This document shows, piece by piece, positions 1 through 8,113 of a stretch of 64,000 bases of DNA. The stretch covers positions 16,095-80,094 of the forward strand of contig UQXL01000009.1 in assembly GCA_900545135.1 (NCBI GenBank). The letters run 5' to 3'. The first letter of the stretch is position 1, and every line of letters starts with the position of its first letter. The translations under genes and the position numbers were made by a program. Source of the DNA: an uncultured Eubacteriales bacterium (GTDB lineage Bacteria; Bacillota; Clostridia; Peptostreptococcales; Anaerovoracaceae). Below the pieces are notes generated by a model. That model was not told the origin of the DNA and ran no database searches. It was given only the letters and a program-made list of their open reading frames with translations.

Positions 1-1
1 C

Positions 2-136
2 GTAAAAGAAGCAGTAAGGATGGGCTATGAGAGGATAATAATGCCAGCTTCAAATTTAAAAACCCTCGAAGGTTCCTTTGAGGGCTGTGATATCGTTGGC
101 GTCAGAAATGTGACGGAAGCGCTGCGAATTTTTTGA
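2..136 (+). CDS. radA: DNA repair protein RadA, C-terminal fragment
   Basis: Only the last 44 codons are inside the window, ending in TGA at 134-136. The tail contains a GYERIIMPASN stretch followed by a GVRNVTEAL stretch. This resembles the end of the Lon-protease-like domain of RadA/Sms, where a basic aliphatic strand and a G(V/I)SxxxEAL motif close the protein. RadA is a RecA-like ATPase that promotes branch migration in recombination. In Firmicutes it often sits upstream of cysE/cysS/ispD genes, as here. The call rests on a short tail, so it is probable rather than certain. The gene converges on the histidine kinase gene. Confidence 0.72.
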   Translation, partial: VKEAVRMGYERIIMPASNLKTLEGSFEGCDIVGVRNVTEALRIF

Positions 137-180
137 TTAAAGAAGACGGCAGCTGATAGACGGCAGCTGACGGTTTTGCC

Positions 181-1680
181 TTACTCTATCTTCTCTATAG
201 ATTCCGGATCTTGTGGAATCGTCTTTCCACGCTCTCTTTCGGAGGAAACTCTGGGCTTTTTCATCAGCGGCAGTTCGAACCAGAAAGTAGTTCCTTTTCC
301 CAGCTTGCTGTTGACGCCGAAATTGGCGTGGTGAAGCGTCAGTATCTCCTTTACGATGGACAGGCCAAGACCGCTTCCTTCCGTGGTACGCACGTAGTTG
401 GTGCTGGTTTTGTAATATCTGTCCCATACGTGAGGAAGTTCTTCCTGGGAAATACCGGGACCGTGGTCCGCAACCTCGAATCTGTATTTCTTGCCCACCC
501 TCTTGATGCTTACCGCGACTTGTTTATCTTCGCCGCAGTATTTGATAGCGTTGTTTATCAGATTGGACATTACTTGCTTTATCTTGTTCTCGTCACCGTA
601 AGCGTATGCGGAAGGCGGAGAATTGAAGGTGAATTTGTAACCTTCCTGCTCGGAAAAGATATCGTATGAAGAGAGCAGGGAAGAGGCAGCCTCAGACAAG
701 TCGAAAGTAGTTCTTTCGAGGACAGTTTTGTGAGTTTGCATCGCCGAGATCGTTGCCATGTCTGTTACTATTTGATTCAGTCTGTCAGACTCGTCCATTA
801 TCACCTGGAGATGAGTGTTTCTCTTTTCAGGGTTGTCCCCTGAGAGATCACGGATCATTTCAGCATAAGAGCGTATCATGGTAAGCGGAGTTTTTAAGTC
901 GTGGGATACGTTGGCTATCAAGTCTTTCAGGCGGTTTTCCGCCATGCCCAGTTCGTATGCTGTGGTGTTCAGCGTGTCAGCCAGATTGTTCAGCTCCGAA
1001 TAAGAGTTGGCCTCGAACTTTATATCATAGGTTCCTTTTCCCATCTCCTTGGCGGTGTTTGTCATGGCTTTGATAGGCCTTGAGATCCTCGTTGCGAAAT
1101 ACATGGCTAAAATCAAGGCGAAAGCTAAAGTGAAGATGGTGACATACACCAGCTGATGCCTGAGAATATTCACTGTAGAGGAAACGGGATAAAGCGGTGA
1201 GAAGATATACAGATACACAGCTTCCCCTTCAGGGCTTTTGACTTTGCGCCCGTAGGCAAGCGTCTGATAGTCGGAAAGTCCCGTGTCCATCTTAAAAGAT
1301 ACAGGGGAACTTGAATTGTCCTTAAGCATGGTTTTCAGCTTTGAAGTTTTCTCTAGGTAGCTGTATACAGGCAGCTGGCTTTCTGACTCAGGAGAAAACA
1401 GCAGAATTCCGTTGCTTGATTCCATCATCACATAGAAGTCGTTGCTGACGGAAAGTTCCTGGATAGACTGGGTGAGGTCAGGTTCGTTCTTTTGATAGGA
1501 ACGGGAAATAGAGGTCGCGATTCTGTCGACCTCTGCTATTTTCATTTCTTCATAATAAGTGTCCAAAAAGAACAAGTGCAGAAACCAAATCGATGCCACT
1601 ACGCCTACGCCGATGGCGGCGAAGTAGACCCAAAGCCTGAACTTGATGCTGTTGGCGTCGAACCTAACCTTCGTATTCAA
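181..1680 (-). CDS. Sensor histidine kinase, two-component system
   Basis: This is a 499-residue membrane histidine kinase. Two transmembrane segments (about residues 17-39 and 176-197) flank an extracytoplasmic sensor region of about 135 residues. A HAMP linker follows, then a HisKA domain with the phospho-acceptor His260 in NVSHDLKTP. The ATP-binding domain shows an N box (NLINNAIKY), a G1 box (DHGPGIS) and a G2 box (GSGLGLSIV). The start codon lies 17 bp inside the end of the response regulator gene, so the pair is translationally linked. The layout is that of VanS/PhoR-type kinases that sense the envelope or extracellular conditions. The signal cannot be read from the sequence. Confidence 0.95.
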   Translation of the reverse strand: MNTKVRFDANSIKFRLWVYFAAIGVGVVASIWFLHLFFLDTYYEEMKIAEVDRIATSISRSYQKNEPDLTQSIQELSVSNDFYVMMESSNGILLFSPESESQLPVYSYLEKTSKLKTMLKDNSSSPVSFKMDTGLSDYQTLAYGRKVKSPEGEAVYLYIFSPLYPVSSTVNILRHQLVYVTIFTLAFALILAMYFATRISRPIKAMTNTAKEMGKGTYDIKFEANSYSELNNLADTLNTTAYELGMAENRLKDLIANVSHDLKTPLTMIRSYAEMIRDLSGDNPEKRNTHLQVIMDESDRLNQIVTDMATISAMQTHKTVLERTTFDLSEAASSLLSSYDIFSEQEGYKFTFNSPPSAYAYGDENKIKQVMSNLINNAIKYCGEDKQVAVSIKRVGKKYRFEVADHGPGISQEELPHVWDRYYKTSTNYVRTTEGSGLGLSIVKEILTLHHANFGVNSKLGKGTTFWFELPLMKKPRVSSERERGKTIPQDPESIEKIE

Positions 1681-2341
1681 ATTTATAGCCGACTCCTCTC
1701 AAAGTTACGATGTAATCTCTGTATGGTCCGAGATTGTTCCTCAGATTTTTAATGTGGGTATCTATAGTCCTGTCGTCACCGAAGAAATCGTAGCCCCATA
1801 TATCTGACAGGAGTTTGTCCCTGGAAAGTGCGATGTTTCTGTTTTCTACAAGATAGAAGAGAAGATCATATTCCTTGGGAGTAAGATCAACCTTTTGCCC
1901 GTCTACTGTTACGGTTCTGGCAGGAATATTGATTTCCAGGCCTCCGAATTTCATCACGCCCTGAGCTGAGGCGGAGCCTGCGTTTTTCCTGCTGAGAATG
2001 ACGTTTATTCTGGCCATCAGCTCCTTAGGGCTGAAAGGCTTTACCACATAATCATCTATTCCAAGTTCAAAGCCAAAGAGCTTATCGTACTCTTCGCCTC
2101 TGGCAGAAAGCATTATGACAGGGATATCCTTCAGTTTTTTGATTTCCTTGCAGGCAGAAAATCCGTCCAGCTTAGGCATCATGATATCCATTATTATCAA
2201 ATCATAGTCATTCAGCTTGCAAAGCCCGATGGCGCTCATGCCGTCTTCAGCTTCGGTGACCTCATAGCCGCTGAACTCAGCGTATTCTTTTATGACCTCG
2301 CGGATCTTGGCCTCGTCATCTACAATAAGAATTTTATACAT
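1664..2341 (-). CDS. OmpR/PhoB-family response regulator
   Basis: This is a 225-residue response regulator. The receiver domain carries the acidic pair DDE at 8-10, the phosphorylation site Asp52 (MDIMMPKLDG) and the conserved lysine in VVKPFSPKEL. A winged-helix Trans_reg_C domain follows, containing LTPKEYDLLFYLVENRN and ending TLRGVGYKFE. I chose the start at 2341 (MYKILIVDDE) because AGGAGG lies seven bases upstream. A longer reading frame reaches 2428 but adds 29 residues with no domain similarity. The gene is cotranscribed with the overlapping kinase gene. A possible -35/-10 pair, TTGACA with a 16 bp spacer and TATGTG, lies on the minus strand at 2382-2409. Confidence 0.95.
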   Translation of the reverse strand: MYKILIVDDEAKIREVIKEYAEFSGYEVTEAEDGMSAIGLCKLNDYDLIIMDIMMPKLDGFSACKEIKKLKDIPVIMLSARGEEYDKLFGFELGIDDYVVKPFSPKELMARINVILSRKNAGSASAQGVMKFGGLEINIPARTVTVDGQKVDLTPKEYDLLFYLVENRNIALSRDKLLSDIWGYDFFGDDRTIDTHIKNLRNNLGPYRDYIVTLRGVGYKFEYEG

Positions 2342-2490
2342 TTGGTGTCCTCCTGTACGGGTGCCTTCGGTTTGCTGTCTGCACATAATGCGCTCCAAAG
2401 GCATGTCAACTAATAGTTCATTTTTCACATTGTAACATTATTATTTTAACATAAACATGTCAGGAAGTAGAAAGTTTTGTGAAAAACGGT

Positions 2491-2592
2491 TTAACGGCGG
2501 TTTATGCAGGGCGCACAGCCCTTGTCGTGGTTCGTAGGATGAAGCGGACATTTGAAATTTGTGCATGTGCAGAATTCACTTATATTGTTCAT
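2491..2592 (-). CDS. Small cysteine-rich protein, DUF6485-like
   Basis: This is a 33-residue reading frame on the minus strand, MNNISEFCTCTNF through CPLHPTNHDKGCAPC to INRR. An AAGGAGA ribosome site sits six bases before the ATG. Five cysteines in CTC, CPLHP and GCAPC patterns match the small clostridial cysteine-rich proteins annotated as DUF6485, which probably bind metal. Family members usually run on after GCxxCI with roughly 15-20 more residues ending in a CFF-type motif. This one stops early, so it may be a shortened or truncated copy. No experimental function is known to me. Confidence 0.55.
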   Translation of the reverse strand: MNNISEFCTCTNFKCPLHPTNHDKGCAPCINRR

Positions 2593-2670
2593 AGCTTGTC
2601 TCCTTGGTTTTTCTATGTCTTTAAACTACATTTTGCGCTTGTGCCGTTTCTGAAGAATACGGCAGCAGTG

Positions 2671-3426
2671 CTAAATGGTGAAATATGCAGGAGTATCCCT
2701 GTAGAGATACATGCCTTTCCTGAGCGTGAAATCTTTGACGCCGTGTATTTCAAGCGCAACGAAACATTCGGCGGCTTGCTTGGAAGGCTTACCGCCATTG
2801 TTCTCTATGGCGGAAACGATGGCAGTCGGTTGCCCTTTGGGCGCCAGAGCGTTTTCTCCGTTGAATAGTGGATTTTCCTGGGCTATTTCTCCGATAAAGA
2901 CTGAATTTCCGCGGGCGATAAACCCGTGTACAAAGCCGCAGACGACCACATTATTGCTGTCCTTCAGTTCGAAGATTTCTTCTATCATCATGGAAAACGG
3001 CAGCTGACGGGATTTTCTTATTTCACTAAGCTCTCCGCTCATGATAACCTCATATCCGTAAATTTCAACTAATTCAGGGTAGCCCGCTTTCAGAGCTCTG
3101 TCAAATTGTCTGGGTATTTTTGTTACTGCGGCAAAATAGACAAATATGAATATAAATGCTTCCAGAATGACAAGCAATACGAAAGACACGGTGATTGCGG
3201 CCGGGCTTGCGTCCAGCGCTTTGGGACTCAGCGCGGTCAACAGCATTAAAAGCGCTGTAGCGGCTGCGGTTATGATCATAGCTCTCCTGAACGCCCGTTT
3301 ATGCAGAACACATTTTTTGCTTATTTCAGCGGCAAGGCTGTCGACGGCCTGCCTGGAAAGAGATCGCTGCTGCAATTTTTTTATGTATTCTTTTGATAAG
3401 TTCTCTGTTCTTAACTTTACAAACAT
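2671..3426 (-). CDS. Membrane protein with an EF-Tu domain 2-like C-terminal region
   Basis: This is a 251-residue protein of unknown function. A basic N-terminal cytoplasmic segment (about residues 1-46) is followed by two transmembrane helices near 47-65 and 77-100. About 150 soluble residues follow. The region from roughly 148 (IEEIFELKDSNNVVVCGFVHGFIARGNSVFIGE) to 243 (ALEIHGVKDFTLRKGMYLY) has the order of strands seen in domain 2 of translational GTPases. The EF-Tu in this same window reads [21 protein letters not shown] in the matching place. That likeness is my own visual inference. An AAAGG ribosome site precedes the ATG. The gene is alone on its strand. Confidence 0.7.
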   Translation of the reverse strand: MFVKLRTENLSKEYIKKLQQRSLSRQAVDSLAAEISKKCVLHKRAFRRAMIITAAATALLMLLTALSPKALDASPAAITVSFVLLVILEAFIFIFVYFAAVTKIPRQFDRALKAGYPELVEIYGYEVIMSGELSEIRKSRQLPFSMMIEEIFELKDSNNVVVCGFVHGFIARGNSVFIGEIAQENPLFNGENALAPKGQPTAIVSAIENNGGKPSKQAAECFVALEIHGVKDFTLRKGMYLYRDTPAYFTI

Positions 3427-3560
3427 TTTTCCTTTGTACTGATTTCAGTAAATAAATTTATAATCTCACTTATACTCTACCATTATTATCTCTATTGTCA
3501 AACAATAAATAGTAATATTTTTGAGCGCATGGGAATAGTATGTTTTGCTTTGTGCTTATT

Positions 3561-3600
3561 TTGTGTAGGCTTATCCTATTTTGTGTAGGTTTATCCTATT
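3561..3600. repeat. 20 bp tandem duplication
   Basis: Two adjacent 20-base copies of TTGTGTAGGYTTATCCTATT differ at one base (C or T). A partial copy flanks each side. They lie directly upstream of the promoter of the creatininase-like operon. Confidence 0.85.
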
Positions 3601-3607
3601 TTGCCCA

Positions 3608-3636
3608 TTGAAATATATACAAGAATATGATAAAAT
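3608..3636 (+). promoter_or_regulatory. Sigma-A promoter of the creatininase-nhaC operon
   Basis: TTGAAA (3608-3613), a 17 bp spacer and TAAAAT (3631-3636) form a promoter with a TGn extended -10. A stem-loop at 3656-3687 (TGCAGAA/TTCTGCA outside CGGAG/CTCCG) would lie in the 5' leader. It has no U tract, so it is not an obvious terminator. Confidence 0.6.
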
Positions 3637-3771
3637 ATGCACGGCAAAAAAGCGTTGCAGAATTTGCGGAGAATCTCCGGTTCTGCAGCTCAAAATTTAT
3701 ATAGAGCACCTTAGTGCGTGTGCTTTCATAATACATTATACGTTTTTCAACTGTTAAGGAAGGAGCTAATG

Positions 3772-4584
3772 ATGAAAAACTGGGAAACCTTATACGAGGT
3801 CAAAGGACCTAAAACGATGCTTGAGATGAGCGCTGTAGAACTTGAAAATGCCATGAAAGAAACGGACACTGTGATCCTTTCGTTCGGCGCTATCGAAAAT
3901 CATGCCGGACATCTGCCTCTTGGAGCAGATTATTTTCAGGCAACCGTACTGATAAGACGAGTTTATGAGGAAATGCTTAAAATGGGGCATAAAGCAGTGC
4001 CTGGATTTGCAGTTCCGTTCGGTGTGCAAACAAATAAGTTTGAGCGTGATAAGCTGTTCGGCAACTGCTATCTTAACGAAAAAACTTTTATAGAAATGGC
4101 TGAAGATCTCATTCTGGCTCTTCATGAAATGGGCTTCAGACGCTTCGTGCTTTGCATAAACCATTCGGAAAATGAAGCCGCCCTCAATGTAGTGGCGAAA
4201 GATATGGCCAACCGTTACGGAATCAAGAGCGTAGTTCCTGACTGGGTTCCCGCTCATAATGATTTCTGGCCTACAGTTCTGAAAAACCCTGAACATCAGG
4301 GACATGGCGGAGAAGACGAAACTGCCTGCGTAATGGCAGCTGTTCCTGGTCTTGTCAATGTTGAGGGCGTAGAGCCATATTACGCTGACGAGGATACAAA
4401 ACCTGTGAAATTCAGCGGATTATTCTACTACGGCGGCGCTGTCGGAGTTTTCCATCCTACTCAGGAGGACAAGAGTCCGGGATATATAGGGAATCCTGCC
4501 GACGCCACGCCGGAAGAAGGCGAGCTTTGCTACGAGGCTTATGCTAAATGGATTGCACAGATCGCAGACAAATATTTGTTTTAA
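3772..4584 (+). CDS. Creatininase-family amidohydrolase
   Basis: This is a metal-dependent hydrolase of about 270 residues in the creatininase family. The family includes creatinine amidohydrolase, MftE peptidase and FAPy deformylase. The metal-site signature IENHAGHLPLGADYFQA replaces the usual EQHGPHLPLGTD. A conserved His/Asn loop appears as INHSENEAA, and the late glutamate region is HGGEDETACVMA. I chose the start at 3772 because AAGGAG lies six bases upstream; an ATG at 3769 is also possible. The gene is followed 35 bp later by an NhaC-type antiporter, suggesting a transporter-plus-amidase pair. The substrate is unknown and the altered first motif argues against true creatinine hydrolysis. 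Confidence 0.85.
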   Translation: MKNWETLYEVKGPKTMLEMSAVELENAMKETDTVILSFGAIENHAGHLPLGADYFQATVLIRRVYEEMLKMGHKAVPGFAVPFGVQTNKFERDKLFGNCYLNEKTFIEMAEDLILALHEMGFRRFVLCINHSENEAALNVVAKDMANRYGIKSVVPDWVPAHNDFWPTVLKNPEHQGHGGEDETACVMAAVPGLVNVEGVEPYYADEDTKPVKFSGLFYYGGAVGVFHPTQEDKSPGYIGNPADATPEEGELCYEAYAKWIAQIADKYLF

Positions 4585-4619
4585 CTTGATAGCTTGAGCA
4601 GAATCAATAGGAGAATCAT

Positions 4620-6095
4620 ATGAGCGAGAAAGAGAAAATAAACGAACAAACCATGCCTTTTGGCTCCGCGATGTTTTGCCTTGGATTTTTATTGGTGTCG
4701 ATGATAGCATCTGTAATCTGGCTTAACATTCCTACGCATATAAACCTGATAGCTTCTATAGCGGTAACGCTGCTTGTGGCATGGTTTAATAACGGAAGAG
4801 ACTGGAAACAGTTGGCGGACGCCATAGATTACGGCGGAAAAATATGTATACAGCCTACTATAATAATGATGCTGATTGGAGCCCTTATAGCTGCTTGGAT
4901 AGTGTGCGGCACAGTGCCGATGATAATTTACTACGGCCTTAAAATCATCAGCCCATCCGTATTCTTACTGACTGCGAGCATCATTACGGCCATAATAGGA
5001 ATAGCGACAGGAAGCTCATGGTCTGCTGCGGGAACTGTCGGCGTGGCGCTGATGGGAATCGGCGCAGGTCTTGAGGTCAATCCGTCGATGACGGCCGGGG
5101 CAATAATTTCGGGAGCATATCTTGGAGACAAGATGTCGCCTATGTCAGACACTACAAACCTGGCTCCTGCCGTATCTGAGGCGGATTTGTTCGATCACAT
5201 AAAAGCAATGGTATACACCACTTTCCCGGCATTCCTGATTTCGCTTGTCGTATACGGAGTGCTCGGGATGAAACATTCATCAGGAGCAGTTGAAAGCGAA
5301 GCAGTGGCGGCCACTCTCAAAGCTATAGAAGATAATTTCAACATGAATATCTGGCTTTTGCTTCCTGCTGTAGCTGTAATAGTGATGGCAGCCAAAAAAT
5401 GTCCATCCATCCCTACTCTTTTAGTGTCCACCCTTGTCGGCGTGATTCTGGCGCTTATATTCCAGGGAGAGGGATTCGGGGAAATAACCAATATACTGAA
5501 TTCGGGATTCAGCATTGAAACCGGAATAGAAGAGTTTGACACGCTGATGAGCAGAGGGGGACTTCAGAGCATGCTTTCTACCGCAGCCCTCGGAATTCTC
5601 GGTATGCTCTATGGCGCTATAATGGAAAAGACGGGACTGCTCAACGCATTCCTGACTGCGATAAAACCTCTGATAAAAAACCTCGGAGGCCTGGTACTTG
5701 CAGTTGTGCTTACGTGTACTCTTCTGCTTGCTGCTACTGCCAGCCAGACTCTGGCTATCATTGTCGGCGGAAGAATGTTCGTTACTGAATTCAGAAAACG
5801 CGATCTGCTGCCTCAGACTCTTTCAAGGACTCTTGAAGACAGCGGAACAATTATATCGCCGCTCATACCATGGAGCCTTTGCGGAGCATACATGGCGGGA
5901 ACTCTCGGCGTATCAACGGTCGCCTACCTGCCGTTTGCAGTATTCTGCTGGATAGACCCTATAATAGCGGTGATCTACGGATTTACAGGAAAGTTCTTTT
6001 GGAAAACCGGAGAAAAGAACAGCATACGTACATATCGCCCTCTTACTTTGGAGGAAACAGAACGACTGAAGAGCAGAGGAAAAAATAAAAAATAG
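4620..6095 (+). CDS. nhaC: NhaC-family Na+/H+ antiporter
   Basis: This is a 491-residue polytopic membrane protein with about eleven hydrophobic segments. The signature GAYLGDKMSPMSDTTNLAPAVSEADLFDHIK is characteristic of NhaC antiporters, which exchange sodium for protons or, in some members, move small organic acids. AGGAGA five bases before the ATG supports the start. It lies 35 bp after the creatininase-like gene with no terminator between them and is followed by a strong hairpin. It may serve the neighbouring hydrolase by importing its substrate or exporting its product. That link is inference. Confidence 0.9.
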   Translation: MSEKEKINEQTMPFGSAMFCLGFLLVSMIASVIWLNIPTHINLIASIAVTLLVAWFNNGRDWKQLADAIDYGGKICIQPTIIMMLIGALIAAWIVCGTVPMIIYYGLKIISPSVFLLTASIITAIIGIATGSSWSAAGTVGVALMGIGAGLEVNPSMTAGAIISGAYLGDKMSPMSDTTNLAPAVSEADLFDHIKAMVYTTFPAFLISLVVYGVLGMKHSSGAVESEAVAATLKAIEDNFNMNIWLLLPAVAVIVMAAKKCPSIPTLLVSTLVGVILALIFQGEGFGEITNILNSGFSIETGIEEFDTLMSRGGLQSMLSTAALGILGMLYGAIMEKTGLLNAFLTAIKPLIKNLGGLVLAVVLTCTLLLAATASQTLAIIVGGRMFVTEFRKRDLLPQTLSRTLEDSGTIISPLIPWSLCGAYMAGTLGVSTVAYLPFAVFCWIDPIIAVIYGFTGKFFWKTGEKNSIRTYRPLTLEETERLKSRGKNKK

Positions 6096-6124
6096 CTAAC
6101 GCCGGGACGGCAAAATCGACCGGC

Positions 6125-6170
6125 AAAAGCCCTTGACCTGAGCCCCTGGCCTGAGCAAGGGCTTTTACTT
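6125..6170 (+). terminator. Rho-independent terminator after nhaC
   Basis: An 11 bp stem AAAAGCCCTTG/CAAGGGCTTTT encloses a 20-base loop and runs into ACTTTG. It closes the creatininase-nhaC operon. Confidence 0.75.
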
Positions 6171-6240
6171 TGACAAAGCTTCGCAGCCTTTGTTCGAGAT
6201 TTTTATTAAAATAGTATAATGAATTTGTGAAAAATAGGTG

Positions 6241-6319
6241 TTGACAGAGAAATTTTAACTGTGATAAAATTATATTTTTTCTTAGAGCCTTGACATAAAA
6301 GCCGGATTTCTTTTATACT
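6241..6319 (+). promoter_or_regulatory. Two candidate sigma-A promoters of carD
   Basis: The nearer promoter is TTGACA (6290-6295), an 18 bp spacer and TATACT (6314-6319). A second TTGACA at 6241-6246 is followed 18 bases later by TAAAAT (6265-6270). The nearer one is better placed for carD. Confidence 0.6.
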
Positions 6320-6350
6320 AAATTTAGGTATGCAAGGGAAGGAGCGCGCC

Positions 6351-6824
6351 ATGTTCTCTGTCGGTGATAAGATCGTCCACCCTGTGCACGGGGCAGGCAT
6401 CATTCAGAAAATTGAAGAGAGAAAGATTTTGGGAGAAGTTAAGCAATACTACGTTTTAAAATTACCGTGCAGCGATATGGACGTGATGATTCCCATAGAT
6501 TCCGAGACGTCGGTGGGAATACGCCGGATAGTGGACAAGACTGCCATAGACGAAGCGGTCAATATACTGAAAGATAAAAGCTCATCCATGGACGGAAACT
6601 GGAACCGCAGATGCAGGGACAACATGGAAATGCTCAAGACAGGCGACATTTTGAAAGTGGCGGAAGTAGTCCGCAACCTTACCCGCATAGACAGGGAGAA
6701 AAAGCTTTCCGCCGGTGAAAAGAAGATGCTGTCAGGAGCCAAAGAAATTCTCGTAAGCGAGATCATTTTGACATGCGGTATCTCGGAAAAAGAGGCTTCC
6801 GACATGGTAGAGCGCGCCATCTGA
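6351..6824 (+). CDS. carD: CarD-family transcription regulator
   Basis: This is a 157-residue protein. The N-terminal half (FSVGDKIVHPVHGAGIIQKIEER) is the CarD/CdnL RNA-polymerase-interacting domain, a Tudor-like fold that contacts the RpoB beta lobe. The C-terminal half is the helical DNA-contacting domain (REKKLSAGEKKMLSGAKEILVSEI). CarD proteins stabilise open promoter complexes. The start at 6351 has AAGGAG six bases upstream. A frame beginning at 6330 adds MQGKERA but has no ribosome site. Two promoter-like elements precede it, so it is probably transcribed on its own or together with the PIN/TRAM gene 65 bp downstream. Confidence 0.93.
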   Translation: MFSVGDKIVHPVHGAGIIQKIEERKILGEVKQYYVLKLPCSDMDVMIPIDSETSVGIRRIVDKTAIDEAVNILKDKSSSMDGNWNRRCRDNMEMLKTGDILKVAEVVRNLTRIDREKKLSAGEKKMLSGAKEILVSEIILTCGISEKEASDMVERAI

Positions 6825-6888
6825 TAAAGGGACATTTATTTACCTAGCGCATACCGGAAAAAATTTATAGAGAAAGGGGGAAAAGGAG

Positions 6889-8028
6889 ATGTTTAAAAAA
6901 CTGTTCAGGGGAATCTTCACCGCAGTAGGCATGCTTGTAGGATACGGACTGTTTGCTCTGTTCAACAATTTTGCTGTCGAAGAAGCCAAGACTAATCCGG
7001 ATTATATGGTACTTTCCAAGATGGGAGCTCTTGGAATGGGAATTGTTTTCGCAATTATATTTGGAATTTTATTTTATAGAATAGCCCCGGCACTTGGTAA
7101 GACAGGCAACAAGATGGCTACCAACATAGGCAAGGACCTGCAGAGCGTTTCAGCCAACGACCTGCTTGCAGGCGTAGTCGGAATGATAATCGGTCTTGTC
7201 ATAGCTTTCCTGCTGACAAAGATATATCAGGACATAGTTTCGCCGGCCATATACGTGACTCTGACGATATGCAGCTATGTGCTGCTGGGTTTCCTCGGCG
7301 CCGTAGTAGGAAGCAAAAAAGGCTCGGAACTGATTGTAAGGTCGATTGCCCAGAAAGCCACGCTTACACAGAAGCAGCAGGAGGAAGAAAACGACTACGC
7401 TTACAATGCCAAGGACAGAAAAAAGGCTAAAGTTCCGAAGATCCTCGATACGAGCGTCATAATAGACGGCAGGATACTGGAAATAATCAAGACCGGATTT
7501 ATGGAAGGACCTATAGTTATTCCGGAATTCGTATTGGTGGAACTGCGTCATATAGCCGATTCATCGGACGCGCTCAAGAGGACGAGAGGAAGAAGAGGGC
7601 TTGATATTCTCAACAAGATACAGGAAGACTACGGCATAGAAATTTATAATTCCGATTCGGAAAAAGCGCTCAAGGAAATCCCGGAGGTAGACGTAAAGCT
7701 TCTTAAGCTGGCGCAGATAATGAAGGGAAAAGTCGTTACCAACGATTTCAATCTCAATAAAGTGGCTGCCATCAAGGAAGTTCCGGTGCTCAACATAAAC
7801 GAGCTGGCCAACGCCCTTAAGCCGATGGTTATCCCGGGAGAGAGAATGACCGTCACATTGATAAAGCAGGGCAAGGACCCTAGCCAGGCCGTCGCTTACC
7901 TGGACGACGGAACTATGATAGTCGTCGAAAACGGACGCAAACAAATAGGCAATACCGTAGATATTCTGGTGACCAGCGTGCTGCAGACGGCCGCAGGAAG
8001 AATGATTTTCGGAAAAGTTACCAAATAG
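6889..8028 (+). CDS. PIN/TRAM domain membrane protein, YacL type
   Basis: This is a 379-residue protein. Four transmembrane helices (about residues 8-28, 43-63, 92-112 and 118-138) precede a PIN nuclease-like domain from about residue 183. The PIN domain carries acidic residues Asp187 (KILDTSVIID), Glu in FVLVELRHIAD and Asp286 (VVTNDFNL). A TRAM domain (PGERMTVTLIKQGKDPSQAVAYLDDGTMIVVENG) closes the protein. This is the architecture of B. subtilis YacL, which lies between radA and ispD there too. PIN domains are usually RNases; the function of YacL-type proteins is not firmly established. A GGGGGAAAAGGAG purine run precedes the ATG. Confidence 0.92.
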   Translation: MFKKLFRGIFTAVGMLVGYGLFALFNNFAVEEAKTNPDYMVLSKMGALGMGIVFAIIFGILFYRIAPALGKTGNKMATNIGKDLQSVSANDLLAGVVGMIIGLVIAFLLTKIYQDIVSPAIYVTLTICSYVLLGFLGAVVGSKKGSELIVRSIAQKATLTQKQQEEENDYAYNAKDRKKAKVPKILDTSVIIDGRILEIIKTGFMEGPIVIPEFVLVELRHIADSSDALKRTRGRRGLDILNKIQEDYGIEIYNSDSEKALKEIPEVDVKLLKLAQIMKGKVVTNDFNLNKVAAIKEVPVLNINELANALKPMVIPGERMTVTLIKQGKDPSQAVAYLDDGTMIVVENGRKQIGNTVDILVTSVLQTAAGRMIFGKVTK

Positions 8029-8113
8029 CCGACGCAATATTGGCTTTGAAAATCCGCCAAATAGCCGCCGCGTGCAATTTACGGCTTGCAACTTACAAAC
8101 CGCGGGGGAATAT

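Larger units (their letters stand above)
3427..3771. other. Intergenic region upstream of the creatininase-like gene
   Basis: This gap between divergent genes holds a 20 bp tandem duplication (3561-3600), a sigma-A promoter (3608-3636) and a leader hairpin (3656-3687). I see no coding sequence in it apart from an in-frame extension from 3718, which lacks a ribosome site. Confidence 0.6.

Noticed and set aside
2479..2868. 129-codon plus-strand frame opposite the membrane protein gene
   Set aside because: It is a shadow of the well-supported minus-strand genes and lacks a ribosome site.
3640..3690. Sigma-54 promoter upstream of the creatininase-like gene
   Set aside because: The CGGC...TTGC pair has twelve rather than ten bases between GG and GC, and a good sigma-A promoter is present.
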